Positions 26,944-36,637 are shown, counted from the stretch's first letter. The stretch is 64,000 nucleotides of DNA from Fervidicella metallireducens AeB (GCF_000601455.1 NZ_AZQP01000009.1:1-64000), one strand, 5' to 3'. Numbers and translations are program-made. The notes: generated by a model not told the origin, from the letters alone.

Positions 26944-27111
26944 TTATTGACCAAGACTTTGAGAAATGTATTCCTCATCAATCTCGTCAAATAGCATCTC
27001 TAAAGAGTTTTCTGTTTCTTCCTCAGCTAATGTAGTGTCATTTCTATAAATATTTAAGTTTTTACTGTTTTGAGGATATATAGGAACCCAAAAAATCATA
27101 CATGAATTCAT
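26944..27111 (-). CDS. Small hypothetical protein, 55 residues
   Basis: Unrecognised short ORF beginning MNSCMIFWVPIYPQNSKN and ending in an acidic tail (EEETENSLEMLFDEIDEEY). GGGATG lies upstream of ATG 27111, and a hairpin follows the stop. It sits 12 bases after the rubrerythrin gene on the same strand and is probably transcribed with it. The acidic, low-basic composition is compatible with a real small protein, but nothing identifies its function. Confidence 0.5.
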   Translation of the reverse strand: MNSCMIFWVPIYPQNSKNLNIYRNDTTLAEEETENSLEMLFDEIDEEYISQSLGQ

Positions 27112-27123
27112 ATTTTCATCCCC

Positions 27124-27663
27124 TTATTTGTAATTTTCACAGTATATTTCAAAATAACTTCTTGGGAATTTACAAAGTGGGCAAAAATCAGGAGCTTCAG
27201 TTCCTTCATGAATGTATCCACAATTCATACATTGCCATTTTACAACCGTATCTTTTTTAAATATCTTTCCTGATTTTAAATTCTTCAGTATAGTCATAAA
27301 TCTGTTTCTATGATTTTCTTCAACTTCAGAGAGTTCTTTATAAAAATCTGCAATATCATTAAAACCTTCTTCTCGAGCTGTTTTTTCAAATTCTTTATAT
27401 AGTTTTTCGCTTTCAAATGCTTCTCCTATTGCTGCATCATATAGATTATCAGCAGTACTTTTTACTTCTTTAAGAAAATCTTTATATACTCTTCGAGCAT
27501 GTGCCTTTTCATTTTCAGCTGTTTCGTTAAAAATAGCAGCTATAAATTCATAGCCATCTTCTTTTGCTTTTTCTGCATAAAAGGAATATTTATTTCTTGC
27601 ACGAGATTCACCAGCAAAGGTTTTTAATAAATTTTTTTCAGTTCTGCTGCCCTTAAGTTGCAT
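27124..27663 (-). CDS. rbr: Rubrerythrin
   Basis: Non-heme iron peroxidase that reduces hydrogen peroxide in anaerobes. At 179 residues it has the di-iron four-helix bundle first (TFAGESRARNKYSFYAEKA, ETAENEKAHARR, EVEENHRNRF giving the Glu/His ligands), then a C-terminal rubredoxin-like domain with CMNCGYIHEG and CPLCKFP. The start ATG at 27663 follows TGGAGGT. Oxygen and peroxide defence in an anaerobe is the expected role. Confidence 0.95.
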   Translation of the reverse strand: MQLKGSRTEKNLLKTFAGESRARNKYSFYAEKAKEDGYEFIAAIFNETAENEKAHARRVYKDFLKEVKSTADNLYDAAIGEAFESEKLYKEFEKTAREEGFNDIADFYKELSEVEENHRNRFMTILKNLKSGKIFKKDTVVKWQCMNCGYIHEGTEAPDFCPLCKFPRSYFEIYCENYK

Positions 27664-27720
27664 ATTTACCTCCATCATTAATAGTACAATATATAATATG
27701 ATTGATATTTTCTTTTGACA

Positions 27721-27748
27721 CATAAAAAAAAAGCCCTATTGGGCTTGA
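27721..27748 (-). terminator. Rho-independent terminator of psd-pssA
   Basis: AAGCCC-TATT-GGGCTT (27733-27748) followed on the minus strand by a run of nine or more T. Confidence 0.85.
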
Positions 27749-27750
27749 AA

Positions 27751-28260
27751 TCAGAATTTTTTAATTTGTAAAGTACTAACCATAAGATAAGATAAAATGA
27801 GCATCATAACAGCAGAAACAATAGTATGGCTTGAATTTAGAGAAACAATTAAAATATCTATGGCCATAATCGCACCTGCTATAGTTATAGGTACTCCCAT
27901 AAACACATTATTAAAGGTAGTTACATTAAATCTAGCTAATCTGTATGCTCCTGCGATTGGAAAGATTATTGTAACTATGTATCCAATAACTCCAAGATTT
28001 TGTAGAGATAAGCTCCACATAACAATTGCTGGAGCTGCACCAAAGGAAACTAAGTCTGCCAAAGAATCTAATTCTTTTCCTAGAGGACTTGATACATTTA
28101 GTTTTCTAGCCACTCTTCCATCATATCTGTCAATTAAGGCAGCTAGTAAAATAAGTATTCCAGCAATGGTATATGACTTTGATAAAGTAAAAATAATAGC
28201 TAAAATCCCGCAAGTTAAGTTTGCAAAAGTAAAAAGGTTTGGAACTATGTTCTTATTCAT
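27751..28260 (-). CDS. pssA: CDP-diacylglycerol-serine O-phosphatidyltransferase
   Basis: Membrane enzyme making phosphatidylserine from CDP-diacylglycerol and serine. The CDP-alcohol phosphotransferase signature is complete: DRYDGRVARKLNVSSPLGKE with the following DSLAD. NIVPNLFTFANLTCGILAI is the usual N-terminus. 169 residues, with five or six helices. Its ATG overlaps the psd stop (TAATG), so the two are translationally coupled and act in sequence. Confidence 0.95.
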   Translation of the reverse strand: MNKNIVPNLFTFANLTCGILAIIFTLSKSYTIAGILILLAALIDRYDGRVARKLNVSSPLGKELDSLADLVSFGAAPAIVMWSLSLQNLGVIGYIVTIIFPIAGAYRLARFNVTTFNNVFMGVPITIAGAIMAIDILIVSLNSSHTIVSAVMMLILSYLMVSTLQIKKF

Positions 28261-28892
28261 TATTTTATCACCCCTAAAATTGTTATGCCACCTCGAACGA
28301 TGTCACCTTTTTTTACTTTAATTTCTACATCAGAAGGTACAAGAATTTCTGTACATGATCCAAATTTAATTAATCCAAATCTTTCACCCTGCTTAAGAAA
28401 ATCACCCTTTTTGCTCCAACATACTATTCTACGTGCCACTATACCGGTAATTTGATGAACAAGCACCTTAATTCTTTTGTTTTCAATACCAATTGTATTT
28501 CTTTCATTTAATTCTGATGCATGACTTTTAAAGGCTGGTAAATATTTACCAGGTCTATAGCCGGTAAATATCACTTCACCGGAAATTGGACTTCTGTTAA
28601 CATGTACATTGAAGATGGATAAAAAAATGCTTATTTTAATAGCTTTACCATTGAAAAATTCCTCGTCGTATATCTCGGAAATTTCCATAACAGTTCCATC
28701 TGCCGGCGAAAGGATGTGGTTTTCACAAAATTCTGTTGGCCTCTCTGGATCTCTGAAGAAATAAAGAATAAAAATTAATAGAATAATAGGTATAAGTGCA
28801 ATAACAGGTAAAACATAATATAGAATACCTGCTAATAAAGAAAGAAAAATCAAATATGGCAGACTTTCCTTTCTGAGCGGTAGTTTTGACAT
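28260..28892 (-). CDS. psd: Phosphatidylserine decarboxylase proenzyme
   Basis: Converts phosphatidylserine to phosphatidylethanolamine. About 210 residues, the short form. N-terminal membrane helices are followed by YFFRDPERPTE, ILSPADGTVM, FNVHVNRSP and the self-cleavage site IKFGSCTEI, where Ser becomes the pyruvoyl group. The start ATG at 28892 fits AAGGAG at 8 bases better than 28898. It is the first gene of a psd-pssA operon. Confidence 0.95.
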   Translation of the reverse strand: MSKLPLRKESLPYLIFLSLLAGILYYVLPVIALIPIILLIFILYFFRDPERPTEFCENHILSPADGTVMEISEIYDEEFFNGKAIKISIFLSIFNVHVNRSPISGEVIFTGYRPGKYLPAFKSHASELNERNTIGIENKRIKVLVHQITGIVARRIVCWSKKGDFLKQGERFGLIKFGSCTEILVPSDVEIKVKKGDIVRGGITILGVIK

Positions 28893-29124
28893 AAACATTA
28901 CTCCTTTTTAAATAGTACTTCACATATCTGTTATTATAAACAATAATAAGTCTTTTTACAAGACTTCGTTATGATTTAAACAGGTATGAATATTTTGTTA
29001 AATGATTAATTCCACAAATAAATTGAACTGAAAATTTTTCAGTAAGCTTTTTCAGTCTTTGGGTATTAAAATTGATAATATTTATTCGGTAAATTGAGAA
29101 GAATAAAATAAGGAGGTTGATAAT

Positions 29125-29553
29125 ATGAAAGTAAGAGATATGATGTCAAAGAATATAGCAACAGTTAAGCCAGATACACCAATATTAGAAGTAGCAAAGG
29201 TATTAAAGGATATGAACATAGGATCAGTGCCTGTTTGTGACGGTAACAAGGTAGTTGGTATCGTTACAGATAGGGATATTGTAATTAGAGAATTGGCTAT
29301 GGGCAAAGATGTGAAAAGGGATGTTGCAAAGGACGTGATGACCTCAGGAGTTACAACAGCAACGCCTGAGATGGATATTCATGAGGCATCAAAAATTATG
29401 GCCCAGAGGCAAATAAGAAGATTACCAGTTGTAGAAAATGGGACTTTGATAGGTATGTTGGCATTAGGAGATATAGCTGTGCAATCAAAATTGGAAGATG
29501 ATGCAGGTGAGGCTTTAAGTGATATATCTAAACCAACCCATACAATGTATTAA
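29125..29553 (+). CDS. CBS domain protein
   Basis: A 142-residue protein made of two CBS repeats: MKVRDMMSKNIATVKPDTPI then VAKDVMTSGVTTATPEMDI, each with the pattern GSVPVCD/VGIVTDRDIV and RRLPVVENG/IGMLALGDIA. Such pairs bind adenine nucleotides and act as energy sensors. No partner domain is attached. AAGGAGGT precedes the ATG, and a clean terminator follows, so the gene stands alone. Confidence 0.9.
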   Translation: MKVRDMMSKNIATVKPDTPILEVAKVLKDMNIGSVPVCDGNKVVGIVTDRDIVIRELAMGKDVKRDVAKDVMTSGVTTATPEMDIHEASKIMAQRQIRRLPVVENGTLIGMLALGDIAVQSKLEDDAGEALSDISKPTHTMY

Positions 29554-29558
29554 TTTTT

Positions 29559-29586
29559 GTTCCTGCAATAGCAGGAACTTTTTTAA
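29559..29586 (+). terminator. Rho-independent terminator
   Basis: GTTCCTGC-AATA-GCAGGAAC (29559-29578) then TTTTTT. Confidence 0.92.
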
Positions 29587-29732
29587 AGTATAAGGTGTAG
29601 GAATTGTTAATTATACTCAATCTAGATAGTATAAATTTATGTTTGTGATTTAGATAAGATTATCTTAGAAAGATTCTTTACAAGATTTTTCTAATGAGAT
29701 ATAATACATTTTTATGGGGGGGATTTAATGCT

Positions 29733-30603
29733 ATGAAAAAATTAAAGGTTATTTACAATCTATTCAGGGGATAGATCATTTAGAAACAATCTTGATATTG
29801 TAATTGAAAAACTTCAAATGGGAAATTATGAGGTTGCTTTACATAGAACAACTTCAATTGAAAGTATTTATGATTGCATAAAAGAGAGTAAAGATTTTGA
29901 TTGTATAGTAGCATCGGGAGGAGATGGGACTTTAAATCATGTTATAAATGCAATGATTCAGAATAATTTAAATGTACCCTTGGGAATTTTGCCTTCAGGA
30001 ACTGCTAACGATTTTGCAAATCATTTAGGTATTTCAAAAAAATTAACAGATGCTTGTGATGTGATTGTCAATGGTAAAACAACAGAATTTGATTTAGGAA
30101 AGATTAATGACAGATATTTTATTAATGTTGCAGCAGGTGGATTATTGACAGATGTTTCACAAAAGATAGATATTAATTTAAAAAACACTTTAGGAAAAAT
30201 GGCATACTACATAAAGGGAATTGAACAACTTCCTAATTTCAGGGCAATACCGATAACAATAACAACAGAAACGCAAACTATTCAGGAAATGGTATATTTA
30301 TTTGTTGTACTAAATGGTTCCACTGCTGGTGGATTTAAACTTGCTCCAGATGCAACTGCTAATGATGGTACATTAAATCTAATTGCAATAAAATCATGTA
30401 ATATTGTTGAATTATTCAATTTATTCATTAAGATGTTAAAGGGCGAACACCTTGAAAGTAGTAGTGTAATTTATTTAAGAGGTAGAGAGTTTAATATAGA
30501 GTGTCATGAAGAGATAGAAACAGACGTAGATGGTGAAACTGGGCCTAAGTTCCCGTTAAATGTAAGGGTTTCAAATAAAAAGATAAAGATTTTCACGCCA
30601 TAA
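29733..30603 (+). CDS. Diacylglycerol/lipid kinase (YegS/DgkB family), frameshifted
   Basis: Lipid kinase of about 290 residues. ATG 29733, after GGGGGGGA, reads MKKLKVIYN, then the frame runs into TAG at 29773. The frame that continues reads YSGDRSFRNNLDIVIEKLQM, and then the nucleotide-binding SGGDGTLNHVINAM, LGILPSGTANDFA and the C-terminal GFKLAPDATANDGTLN. A small indel at about 29758-29764 (the family has YNPxSG here) breaks the gene. It likely phosphorylates diacylglycerol or a related lipid. Confidence 0.85.
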
Positions 30604-30609
30604 ATAAAG

Positions 30610-30657
30610 CCTGGCTATTATAAGACTGAAGATGATTTTATAATAGCCAGGTTTTAT
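30610..30657. terminator. Bidirectional terminator
   Basis: CCTGGCTATTATAA (30610-30623) pairs perfectly with TTATAATAGCCAGG (30638-30651), then TTTTATT. It lies between the convergent lipid kinase and DedA genes. Confidence 0.85.
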
Positions 30658-30660
30658 TAA

Positions 30661-31278
30661 TTAGCCTTTGTTTTGAGATAATCTTTTTATGTATATGTAA
30701 AGTATAAAAACAGTCACTAATCCAACCCACAAATAATTGTTATATTCAACAAACATAATTTTTATTTTACTGATATTGTCTCCTGTCAACTTACCAGAAA
30801 CGAAGAGAATTGTATTATGAATTACTGATGCTATTGCGATAGCTATTAAGGCAGGGATTTTGGAAAGTTGAAATGCACCTGCTGCAATTAAGGTTATAGA
30901 ACCCATACCTGGAATAAATTTATTTATTATAATTGCCATAGCACCATATTTATTAAACCATTTCTCTAGTTTTGTAATATTTTCTGTATCAAAGAACTTT
31001 TCAGTAAATTTATGTGCAATAAGACTATTTCCAAATTTAAAGCTAAGAAAGTATAGTAATACGCTGCTTAAATAAGTTCCTGTTACTGTAGTTAGCAACA
31101 GCAAGTTAGAATTTAGAAATCCTAGGCTACTTATATATCCTTCAAGGGCTATTATAGTATCCCCAGGATAAGGGGGAAAAAGAATTTGAAGTGCAGCGTT
31201 GATAAAGAAGAATATATAGGCAATAATTGGGTTGCTGGTTGCAATGTGTCTTGCAAATTCTATAATTTCTCTTTCCAT
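30661..31278 (-). CDS. DedA family membrane protein
   Basis: Protein of 205 residues with the SNARE-associated/DedA architecture: FPPYPGDTIIALEGYISSLG, GTYLSSVLLYFLSFKFGNSL, then KYGAMAIIINKFIPGMGSIT with the family's conserved Gly and Pro/Arg region, and three further helices. DedA proteins include undecaprenyl-phosphate and phospholipid flippases. The start ATG at 31278 follows GGGGTGAT. Confidence 0.88.
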   Translation of the reverse strand: MEREIIEFARHIATSNPIIAYIFFFINAALQILFPPYPGDTIIALEGYISSLGFLNSNLLLLTTVTGTYLSSVLLYFLSFKFGNSLIAHKFTEKFFDTENITKLEKWFNKYGAMAIIINKFIPGMGSITLIAAGAFQLSKIPALIAIAIASVIHNTILFVSGKLTGDNISKIKIMFVEYNNYLWVGLVTVFILYIYIKRLSQNKG

Positions 31279-31501
31279 TTTATCACCCCACAAAATCTAT
31301 TCAGCTTGATAATAAACAACACTGAAATAAAAATCAATAACTTAAAACTGTTATTTGTATTATTATGTATTGATAAATAATTTAAACAGAAAAATATAAT
31401 AAATATCAATTTTCATTGTAAACATTTATTAATATGAATTTTTAATATATAATTATTTTAAAAAACATTTTTGAGTTAAAGAAGCTTAGGTGGTGAATAT
31501 T

Positions 31502-32569
31502 TTGAAGAAAATTGTTGTCTTCATATTGAGTCTATTATTAATTGGATGCAGCAGATATGAAACAAATTACATAACTCCGGTTGAAAATAAAGGACAAATT
31601 AAAATGGATTTTATAAATTGGAGCCCAGGTGGAAACCAGATAGCTATTAAAAGGAATCAAAAAATTGAGATTGTGGAACCTGATGGAAAAAATCTAAAGA
31701 TAAAAAAGACAATTGATGGAGAAAAGATAGAGAGTTATAGATGGGTTAACGTAAATGGAGATTGGAAGTTCACAACCGCTTTTAAAATCCCTGATTTAGA
31801 AAAAGTTGTACCTGTTAAATTAGTACACTATCCTATTATTGGAACATTGTATGACAACGAAAAAAATCCAAATGGTAATTTGATAATTAAAGTGCAGAAA
31901 GAGAGCCTTGCAGTAAAAATTTTATTGATAGATATTTATACTGGAGAATATGGAATTATAACAGAGGATGAAACTATAGATGATGTTAAAATCCTTTGGG
32001 TTAGCAACAACATAGCTATTTTAAATATAAAGAGTAACAGAAAGAGCTACCCTGCAATTGTTAGTGTAAGGGATAATTACATAGAAATTTTAGATAACAA
32101 TGGAGATATTAATAATTTTTTTCAGAAACTAAATAATTTCATAGAAAAACACGGCGGAAAACATAAAGATGAAAATTTTATTATTAAAGATTTAAAATTA
32201 GAAAATATGTATATATTTTATTTCTCTTTAAAGGATGGTATTGCTATATACAAAAAAACTGATGAAAATATATATCTAATAAAGTATAAAGATAACATAA
32301 TAAAACAAATACAAATTTCAAATGTGTATGAAGCAATATTTAATGAAAACAAAGCAATAGTTTTATATGAAAACAATAATACTTATATGGTTGATAAAGT
32401 TTATATAAATGATAATGTTTATTTAACGGTTATAAAAAGTAAGGATATTATATACGATTTACAAGATTATAAAGATGGTGTGTTTGTAACTTCTGTTGAT
32501 GCAACAGATAAAAGAAGTAAAATGTTAATACAAATCAGAAAAGATAATAAAATAATTATGATGCAATAG
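31502..32569 (+). CDS. Putative lipoprotein, beta-propeller-like
   Basis: Protein of about 355 residues with a lipoprotein signal (VVFILSLLLIGCSRY; the Cys would be lipidated), so it should sit on the outer face of the membrane. The body is all-beta in character with repeated blocks such as INWSPGGNQIAIKRNQKIEI and EPDGKNLKIKK that recall TolB/WD-like propeller blades. No family recognised. TTG 31502 is chosen over GTG 31490 because AGGTGG (31488-31493) is 8 bases before it. Confidence 0.65.
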   Translation: MKKIVVFILSLLLIGCSRYETNYITPVENKGQIKMDFINWSPGGNQIAIKRNQKIEIVEPDGKNLKIKKTIDGEKIESYRWVNVNGDWKFTTAFKIPDLEKVVPVKLVHYPIIGTLYDNEKNPNGNLIIKVQKESLAVKILLIDIYTGEYGIITEDETIDDVKILWVSNNIAILNIKSNRKSYPAIVSVRDNYIEILDNNGDINNFFQKLNNFIEKHGGKHKDENFIIKDLKLENMYIFYFSLKDGIAIYKKTDENIYLIKYKDNIIKQIQISNVYEAIFNENKAIVLYENNNTYMVDKVYINDNVYLTVIKSKDIIYDLQDYKDGVFVTSVDATDKRSKMLIQIRKDNKIIMMQ

Positions 32570-32667
32570 TAAAAAAGCATTTCTTCTTATGAGCTTTCAA
32601 TTTAATTTTTAACGAATTAAAAAAATTAAAATTTGAAAAAATATGCTTATAGGAAGGAGTGTTCGTT

Positions 32668-33333
32668 ATGAAAAAAATTGTTTTAATTCTATGGACGGCG
32701 TTAATTTTTAATTTTACTTATGATATTTACCAATCACTTTTAAAAACTGATTACACAGCTAGTTATGGTTATGGTTCAAAGGGAAGTACAGTCATAACTA
32801 TACAAACAAAGTTAAAAAAATGGGGTTATTATAATGGGAATATCGATGGAATTTATGGCTACCAAACCTATTCAGCAGTTAAATATTTTCAAAGGAAAAA
32901 TGGTTTATATCCAGATGGAATAGCAGGTCCTAAAACCCTAGCTGCGTTAGGGATTAATGTTAATACTGCTTCAGTAACTACAAATGAAAGCGAGATGTTA
33001 TTAGCCAGAGCTATTTCAGGTGAATCCAGGGGTGAACCCTATATAGGACAGGTTGCAGTAGGAGGGGTAATTCTTAACAGAACAAGAGATCCAAGATTTC
33101 CATCATCTATTGCAGGGGTAATTTATCAACCAGGTGCATTTACTGCTGTGTCAGATGGTCAAATAAATTTACCTGCCGCAGACAGTTCTAAAAAAGCTGC
33201 TAGAGATGCCTTGAATGGATGGGATCCATCAGGAGGAGCTATTTATTATTATAATCCGGAAAAAACAACTAATAAATGGATTTGGTCAAGACCTGTGATT
33301 AAAGTTATAGGTAAGCACGTTTTTTGTAAATGA
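32668..33333 (+). CDS. sleB: Spore cortex-lytic enzyme (SleB-like)
   Basis: Cell wall hydrolase acting on spore cortex at germination. 221 residues: N-terminal hydrophobic signal, a peptidoglycan-binding domain (GSTVITIQTKLKKWGYYNG to DGIAGPKTLAALG), and a Hydrolase_2 catalytic domain starting ESEMLLARAISGESRGEPY with the catalytic Glu, then GGVILNRTRDPRFP and WDPSGGAIYYYNP. ATG 32668 follows AGGAAGGAG. It is a single gene closed by a long hairpin; no ypeB partner is adjacent, unlike in Bacillus. Confidence 0.9.
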   Translation: MKKIVLILWTALIFNFTYDIYQSLLKTDYTASYGYGSKGSTVITIQTKLKKWGYYNGNIDGIYGYQTYSAVKYFQRKNGLYPDGIAGPKTLAALGINVNTASVTTNESEMLLARAISGESRGEPYIGQVAVGGVILNRTRDPRFPSSIAGVIYQPGAFTAVSDGQINLPAADSSKKAARDALNGWDPSGGAIYYYNPEKTTNKWIWSRPVIKVIGKHVFCK

Positions 33334-33344
33334 TTACATATGAA

Positions 33345-33392
33345 ACAAAAGGAATTACTAACAGTTTTAGTGATGTAATTCCTTTTGTTTTA
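33345..33392 (+). terminator. Terminator of sleB
   Basis: ACAAAAGGAATTAC (33345-33358) pairs with GTAATTCCTTTTGT (33375-33388), then TTTT. This explains the short open frame at 33330-33518, which is not a gene. Confidence 0.88.
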
Positions 33393-33508
33393 AATTTTTG
33401 TGCTAGTTTAGGAAGTACGAAAATAATTAATATTGTTTTTAAAGTATATAAGTCATATACTAATAGTGCGATAATAAGAAGTTATGAGAAACGAATGAGG
33501 ATGATAAA

Positions 33509-34513
33509 ATGGATATAAAATCAGAAATAGTACAGTTTGCCAATGAAATAGGAGTTTATTATATTGGATTTAGCGATACAAATTTTAACAGTAAATTCAT
33601 TGAAGAACTGTTGTTTAGAAAAGAAAAAGGGTTTCTTTCAGGGTTTGAAGAGAGTGACTACGTTAAAAGGATAAATGTAAAGGGATTAATGAAAGAAGCT
33701 AAAACAATTATATCTATTGCTGTTCCATATAAAACAATAGATATTGATAAAAGTAAACCATATTTTTCAAAATCATCATTGGGAATAGATTATCATAAGG
33801 TAGTCATCAATAAATTAAGTCAGATATCAGATTTTATAAAGGAAAAATATAATGGCAGCTGCTTGTATTTTTGTGATATTGGGCCATTAGCAGATAGAGA
33901 AATAGCAAAAAAATGTGGTGTTGGGTTTTATGGTAAGAATACATGCATAATAACAGAAAAATTTGGCTCTTATGTGTTTCTTGGAGAAATAATAACTGAT
34001 ATCTATATTGACAGGGATAAGGAAAAGGACTTAAATTGTAATAATTGTGATTTGTGTATAAAAGCATGTCCTGTACAAGCTATAGAGATGCCCTACAGAT
34101 TGAATGCTAAGAAATGTTTATCTTATATTAGTCAAAAAAAAGAAAGGCTCAGTTTACATGAAATTGACCATTTAGGAACTAGAATTTATGGGTGTGATAC
34201 CTGTCAAGATGTATGTCCTTATAACAGAAATGCTGAAAAATCAAACATAGAAGAATTTATGCCTGAAAAATGGAATTATGATGTGGATATAAATTACATT
34301 TTAAGTTTGTCAAACAAAGAGTTTAAAAACAGTATTGGCTTAACATCTGCCGGATGGAGAGGAAAGAAGATTATTATGAGAAATGCAATTATTGCAGCAG
34401 GAAACAGCGGCAGAGAAGAATATTTAACTTTGCTAAAAAAAATAGATGCTGACGATGAAATGAAGTATTATGTAGATATTGCAATAAGAAAAATAAATGA
34501 TAAATTAAAATGA
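33509..34513 (+). CDS. queG: Epoxyqueuosine reductase
   Basis: Last enzyme of queuosine synthesis, a cobalamin-dependent iron-sulfur protein reducing epoxyqueuosine in tRNA. At 334 residues it has the family parts: AKTIISIAVPY, CDIGPLADREIAKKCGVGFY, GKNTCII, then two [4Fe-4S] sites with CNNCDLCIKACP and CDTCQDVCPYN, and a C-terminal HEAT-like region (LTSAGWRGKKIIMRNAIIA). ATG 33509 has a weak GAGG site. plsC follows after 34 bases. Confidence 0.93.
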   Translation: MDIKSEIVQFANEIGVYYIGFSDTNFNSKFIEELLFRKEKGFLSGFEESDYVKRINVKGLMKEAKTIISIAVPYKTIDIDKSKPYFSKSSLGIDYHKVVINKLSQISDFIKEKYNGSCLYFCDIGPLADREIAKKCGVGFYGKNTCIITEKFGSYVFLGEIITDIYIDRDKEKDLNCNNCDLCIKACPVQAIEMPYRLNAKKCLSYISQKKERLSLHEIDHLGTRIYGCDTCQDVCPYNRNAEKSNIEEFMPEKWNYDVDINYILSLSNKEFKNSIGLTSAGWRGKKIIMRNAIIAAGNSGREEYLTLLKKIDADDEMKYYVDIAIRKINDKLK

Positions 34514-34547
34514 TTTTTAAGTACCGTTAAAGAAAGGGGTGTTTGAT

Positions 34548-35237
34548 ATGATTACTTCTTTTATGGCTGAAGCTTTATTAAAAATGCCTTCTTTTATTGT
34601 AAAGCCAGCTTCGAGAATAATCGTAAATAAATATCTTGATAAATATGCTAAAATTACTGTAAAAAATGGAGAAATAATTGATAATATAAAATCTCCGGTA
34701 ATATTTGTATGCAATCATCTAAGCAATGCAGATGGTCTTGTTTTAAATAGAGTTCTAAAAAAAGTTGAACCATATTTTATTGCGGGGGTAAAATTAAATT
34801 CTACTCCAGTTAGCAGGATTGGTCTTGAGGCTGTAAATATAATACCAATTCAGCCTAATTCAGCAGATATAGATTCTATAAAAAGTAGCATAAGTAAAAT
34901 AAAAGAAGGTAAGTCAATTTTGATTTTTCCTGAGGGAACAAGATCACGCAATGCTAAATTAATGGAGGGAAAAAAAGGTGTAGTTTTACTGGCAAAGAAA
35001 TGTAAGGTACCTATAGTGCCCTTAGGAATTGTTGGTACTGAAAAATTAATGCCAATTAATGATGAAAATATGGGGAGTGAAAAGTTTGATTATGCAGAAG
35101 TTCAGGTAATTGTTGGTGAACCCTTTTTCTTACCTGAAAAAACAAAGGAAGAGGGTAATGATGACTACAATGAAAAATGTTTAAAACAAATAATGAAAAG
35201 TATTGAAAAACTTTTACCATTAGAATATATCAAGTAA
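34548..35237 (+). CDS. plsC: 1-acylglycerol-3-phosphate acyltransferase
   Basis: Acylates lysophosphatidic acid to phosphatidic acid. About 229 residues, with the acyltransferase motifs FVCNHLSNADGL (HX4D) and FPEGTRSRNAKL, and the later VPIVPLGIVGTEKLMP. It has only amphipathic N-terminal helices, as usual for this soluble-face family. ATG 34548 follows AAAGGGGTG. It fits with the phospholipid genes pssA-psd and the lipid kinase at 28-30 kb. Confidence 0.9.
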   Translation: MITSFMAEALLKMPSFIVKPASRIIVNKYLDKYAKITVKNGEIIDNIKSPVIFVCNHLSNADGLVLNRVLKKVEPYFIAGVKLNSTPVSRIGLEAVNIIPIQPNSADIDSIKSSISKIKEGKSILIFPEGTRSRNAKLMEGKKGVVLLAKKCKVPIVPLGIVGTEKLMPINDENMGSEKFDYAEVQVIVGEPFFLPEKTKEEGNDDYNEKCLKQIMKSIEKLLPLEYIK

Positions 35238-35341
35238 TAAAGAATAAACTCTGAAAATATAAAGCTTTAGATAATAAATTATAATAATATGTAGAAGGAA
35301 TAATAAAAAAATAGAGAATAGTATTAATTGTTCAAAATATT

Positions 35342-35385
35342 TTGACAACTTTAAGATATTTATATCTTCATATTAATGTTGTCAA
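35342..35385 (+). other. Leader hairpin before kbl
   Basis: TTGACAAC (35342-35349) pairs with GTTGTCAA (35378-35385), enclosing AAGATAT-TT-ATATCTT (35353-35368). It ends about 6 bases before the ribosome site of kbl. It may be a regulatory leader or operator; no promoter could be placed with confidence. Confidence 0.45.
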
Positions 35386-35405
35386 GAATGGAGGGGTTTA
35401 TTTTT

Positions 35406-36599
35406 ATGAGCGGAAAAGCGCTGCACCAGTTTTTATCTGAAAACCTTGAAGAATTAAAAAGTAAGGGTTTATACAGAAAGTTGCCGGTTGTAACAGGACC
35501 AACAGGACCAAGGTGCATAATCAATGGGAAGGAAGTTATAAATCTTTCTTCAAATAATTATTTAGGGTTAGCAAATGACCCCAGATTAAAGGAAGCAGCA
35601 ATTAAAGCCATTGAAAAATATGGGGCAGGCTCAGGAGCTGTAAGAACAATAGTTGGAACCTTAGATATACATGAGGAATTAGAGGAAAAACTAGCAAAGT
35701 TTAAAAAGGCAGAGGCTGTAATAGCATTTCAATCAGGTTTTAATTGCAATATGGGTACAGTGAGTGCATTAATGACAAAGGATGATGCCATCCTTTCAGA
35801 TGAGCTTAATCACGCCAGCATAATAGATGGATGTCGTCTTTCAGGAGCTAAAATATTAAGATATAAGCATAGTGATATGGATGATTTGAGAAGGGTGATA
35901 AAGGAAGCTAAGGAAAGTAATCAATACAAAAAACTTATGATAATTACAGATGGAGTATTCTCCATGGATGGTGATATTGCCAAACTTCCTGAAATTGTTG
36001 AAATTGCAGAGGAGTTTGAGGCATTTACATATGTAGATGATGCCCATGCATCTGGAGTACTTGGCAAAAACGGAAGTGGTTCAGTATCTCATTTCGGACT
36101 TTATGGAAAGGTTGATTGTCAAATAGGTACACTTTCAAAGGCATTGGGAGTAGTAGGTGGATATGTAGCTGGTACTAAGGAATTGATAGATTGGTTAAAA
36201 CTAAGAGGAAGACCATTTTTGTTTTCAACTGCATTGACTCCGGCGGATGCTGCTGCGGCATTAAAAGCGGTAGAAATTCTTTCAGAAAGCCCAGATTTAG
36301 TTGAAAAACTCTGGGAAAATGCTAGATATTTTAAAGATAAAATGAAAGGGGCAGGTTTTGATATAGGTCATAGTGAAACACCGATTACACCAGTAATCGT
36401 CGGTGATGAGGCAAAATGTATGCAATTTAGTGATGAATTATTCAAAGAAGGTGTTTTTGCTCAGGGTATAGCTTTTCCAACGGTACCAAGGGGAACTGCA
36501 AGGGTAAGAAATATGATCACTGCATCCCATACAAAGGATATGATTGATGAAGCTGTTGAAATATATAAGAAGGTTGCTGAAAAAATGGATATACTATAA
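35406..36599 (+). CDS. kbl: Glycine C-acetyltransferase (2-amino-3-ketobutyrate CoA ligase)
   Basis: PLP enzyme of the alpha-oxoamine synthase family, 397 residues. Family features: [68 protein letters not shown], and the PLP lysine in [13 protein letters not shown]. It closely resembles KBL, which with threonine dehydrogenase breaks down threonine to glycine. BioF (8-amino-7-oxononanoate synthase) is the alternative; no bio or tdh genes are nearby. ATG 35406 follows GGAGGGG. Confidence 0.88.
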   Translation: MSGKALHQFLSENLEELKSKGLYRKLPVVTGPTGPRCIINGKEVINLSSNNYLGLANDPRLKEAAIKAIEKYGAGSGAVRTIVGTLDIHEELEEKLAKFKKAEAVIAFQSGFNCNMGTVSALMTKDDAILSDELNHASIIDGCRLSGAKILRYKHSDMDDLRRVIKEAKESNQYKKLMIITDGVFSMDGDIAKLPEIVEIAEEFEAFTYVDDAHASGVLGKNGSGSVSHFGLYGKVDCQIGTLSKALGVVGGYVAGTKELIDWLKLRGRPFLFSTALTPADAAAALKAVEILSESPDLVEKLWENARYFKDKMKGAGFDIGHSETPITPVIVGDEAKCMQFSDELFKEGVFAQGIAFPTVPRGTARVRNMITASHTKDMIDEAVEIYKKVAEKMDIL

Positions 36600-36605
36600 A
36601 AGTGT

Positions 36606-36637
36606 GGTAGGCATAACCTTGCCTACCTTATTAAATT
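36606..36637 (+). terminator. Terminator of kbl
   Basis: GGTAGGC (36606-36612) pairs with GCCTACC (36621-36627), then TTATTAAATTT. Confidence 0.7.

Noticed and set aside
33330-33518. 62-codon open frame after sleB
   Set aside because: It lies over the sleB terminator hairpin, lacks a ribosome site and has no protein-like pattern.
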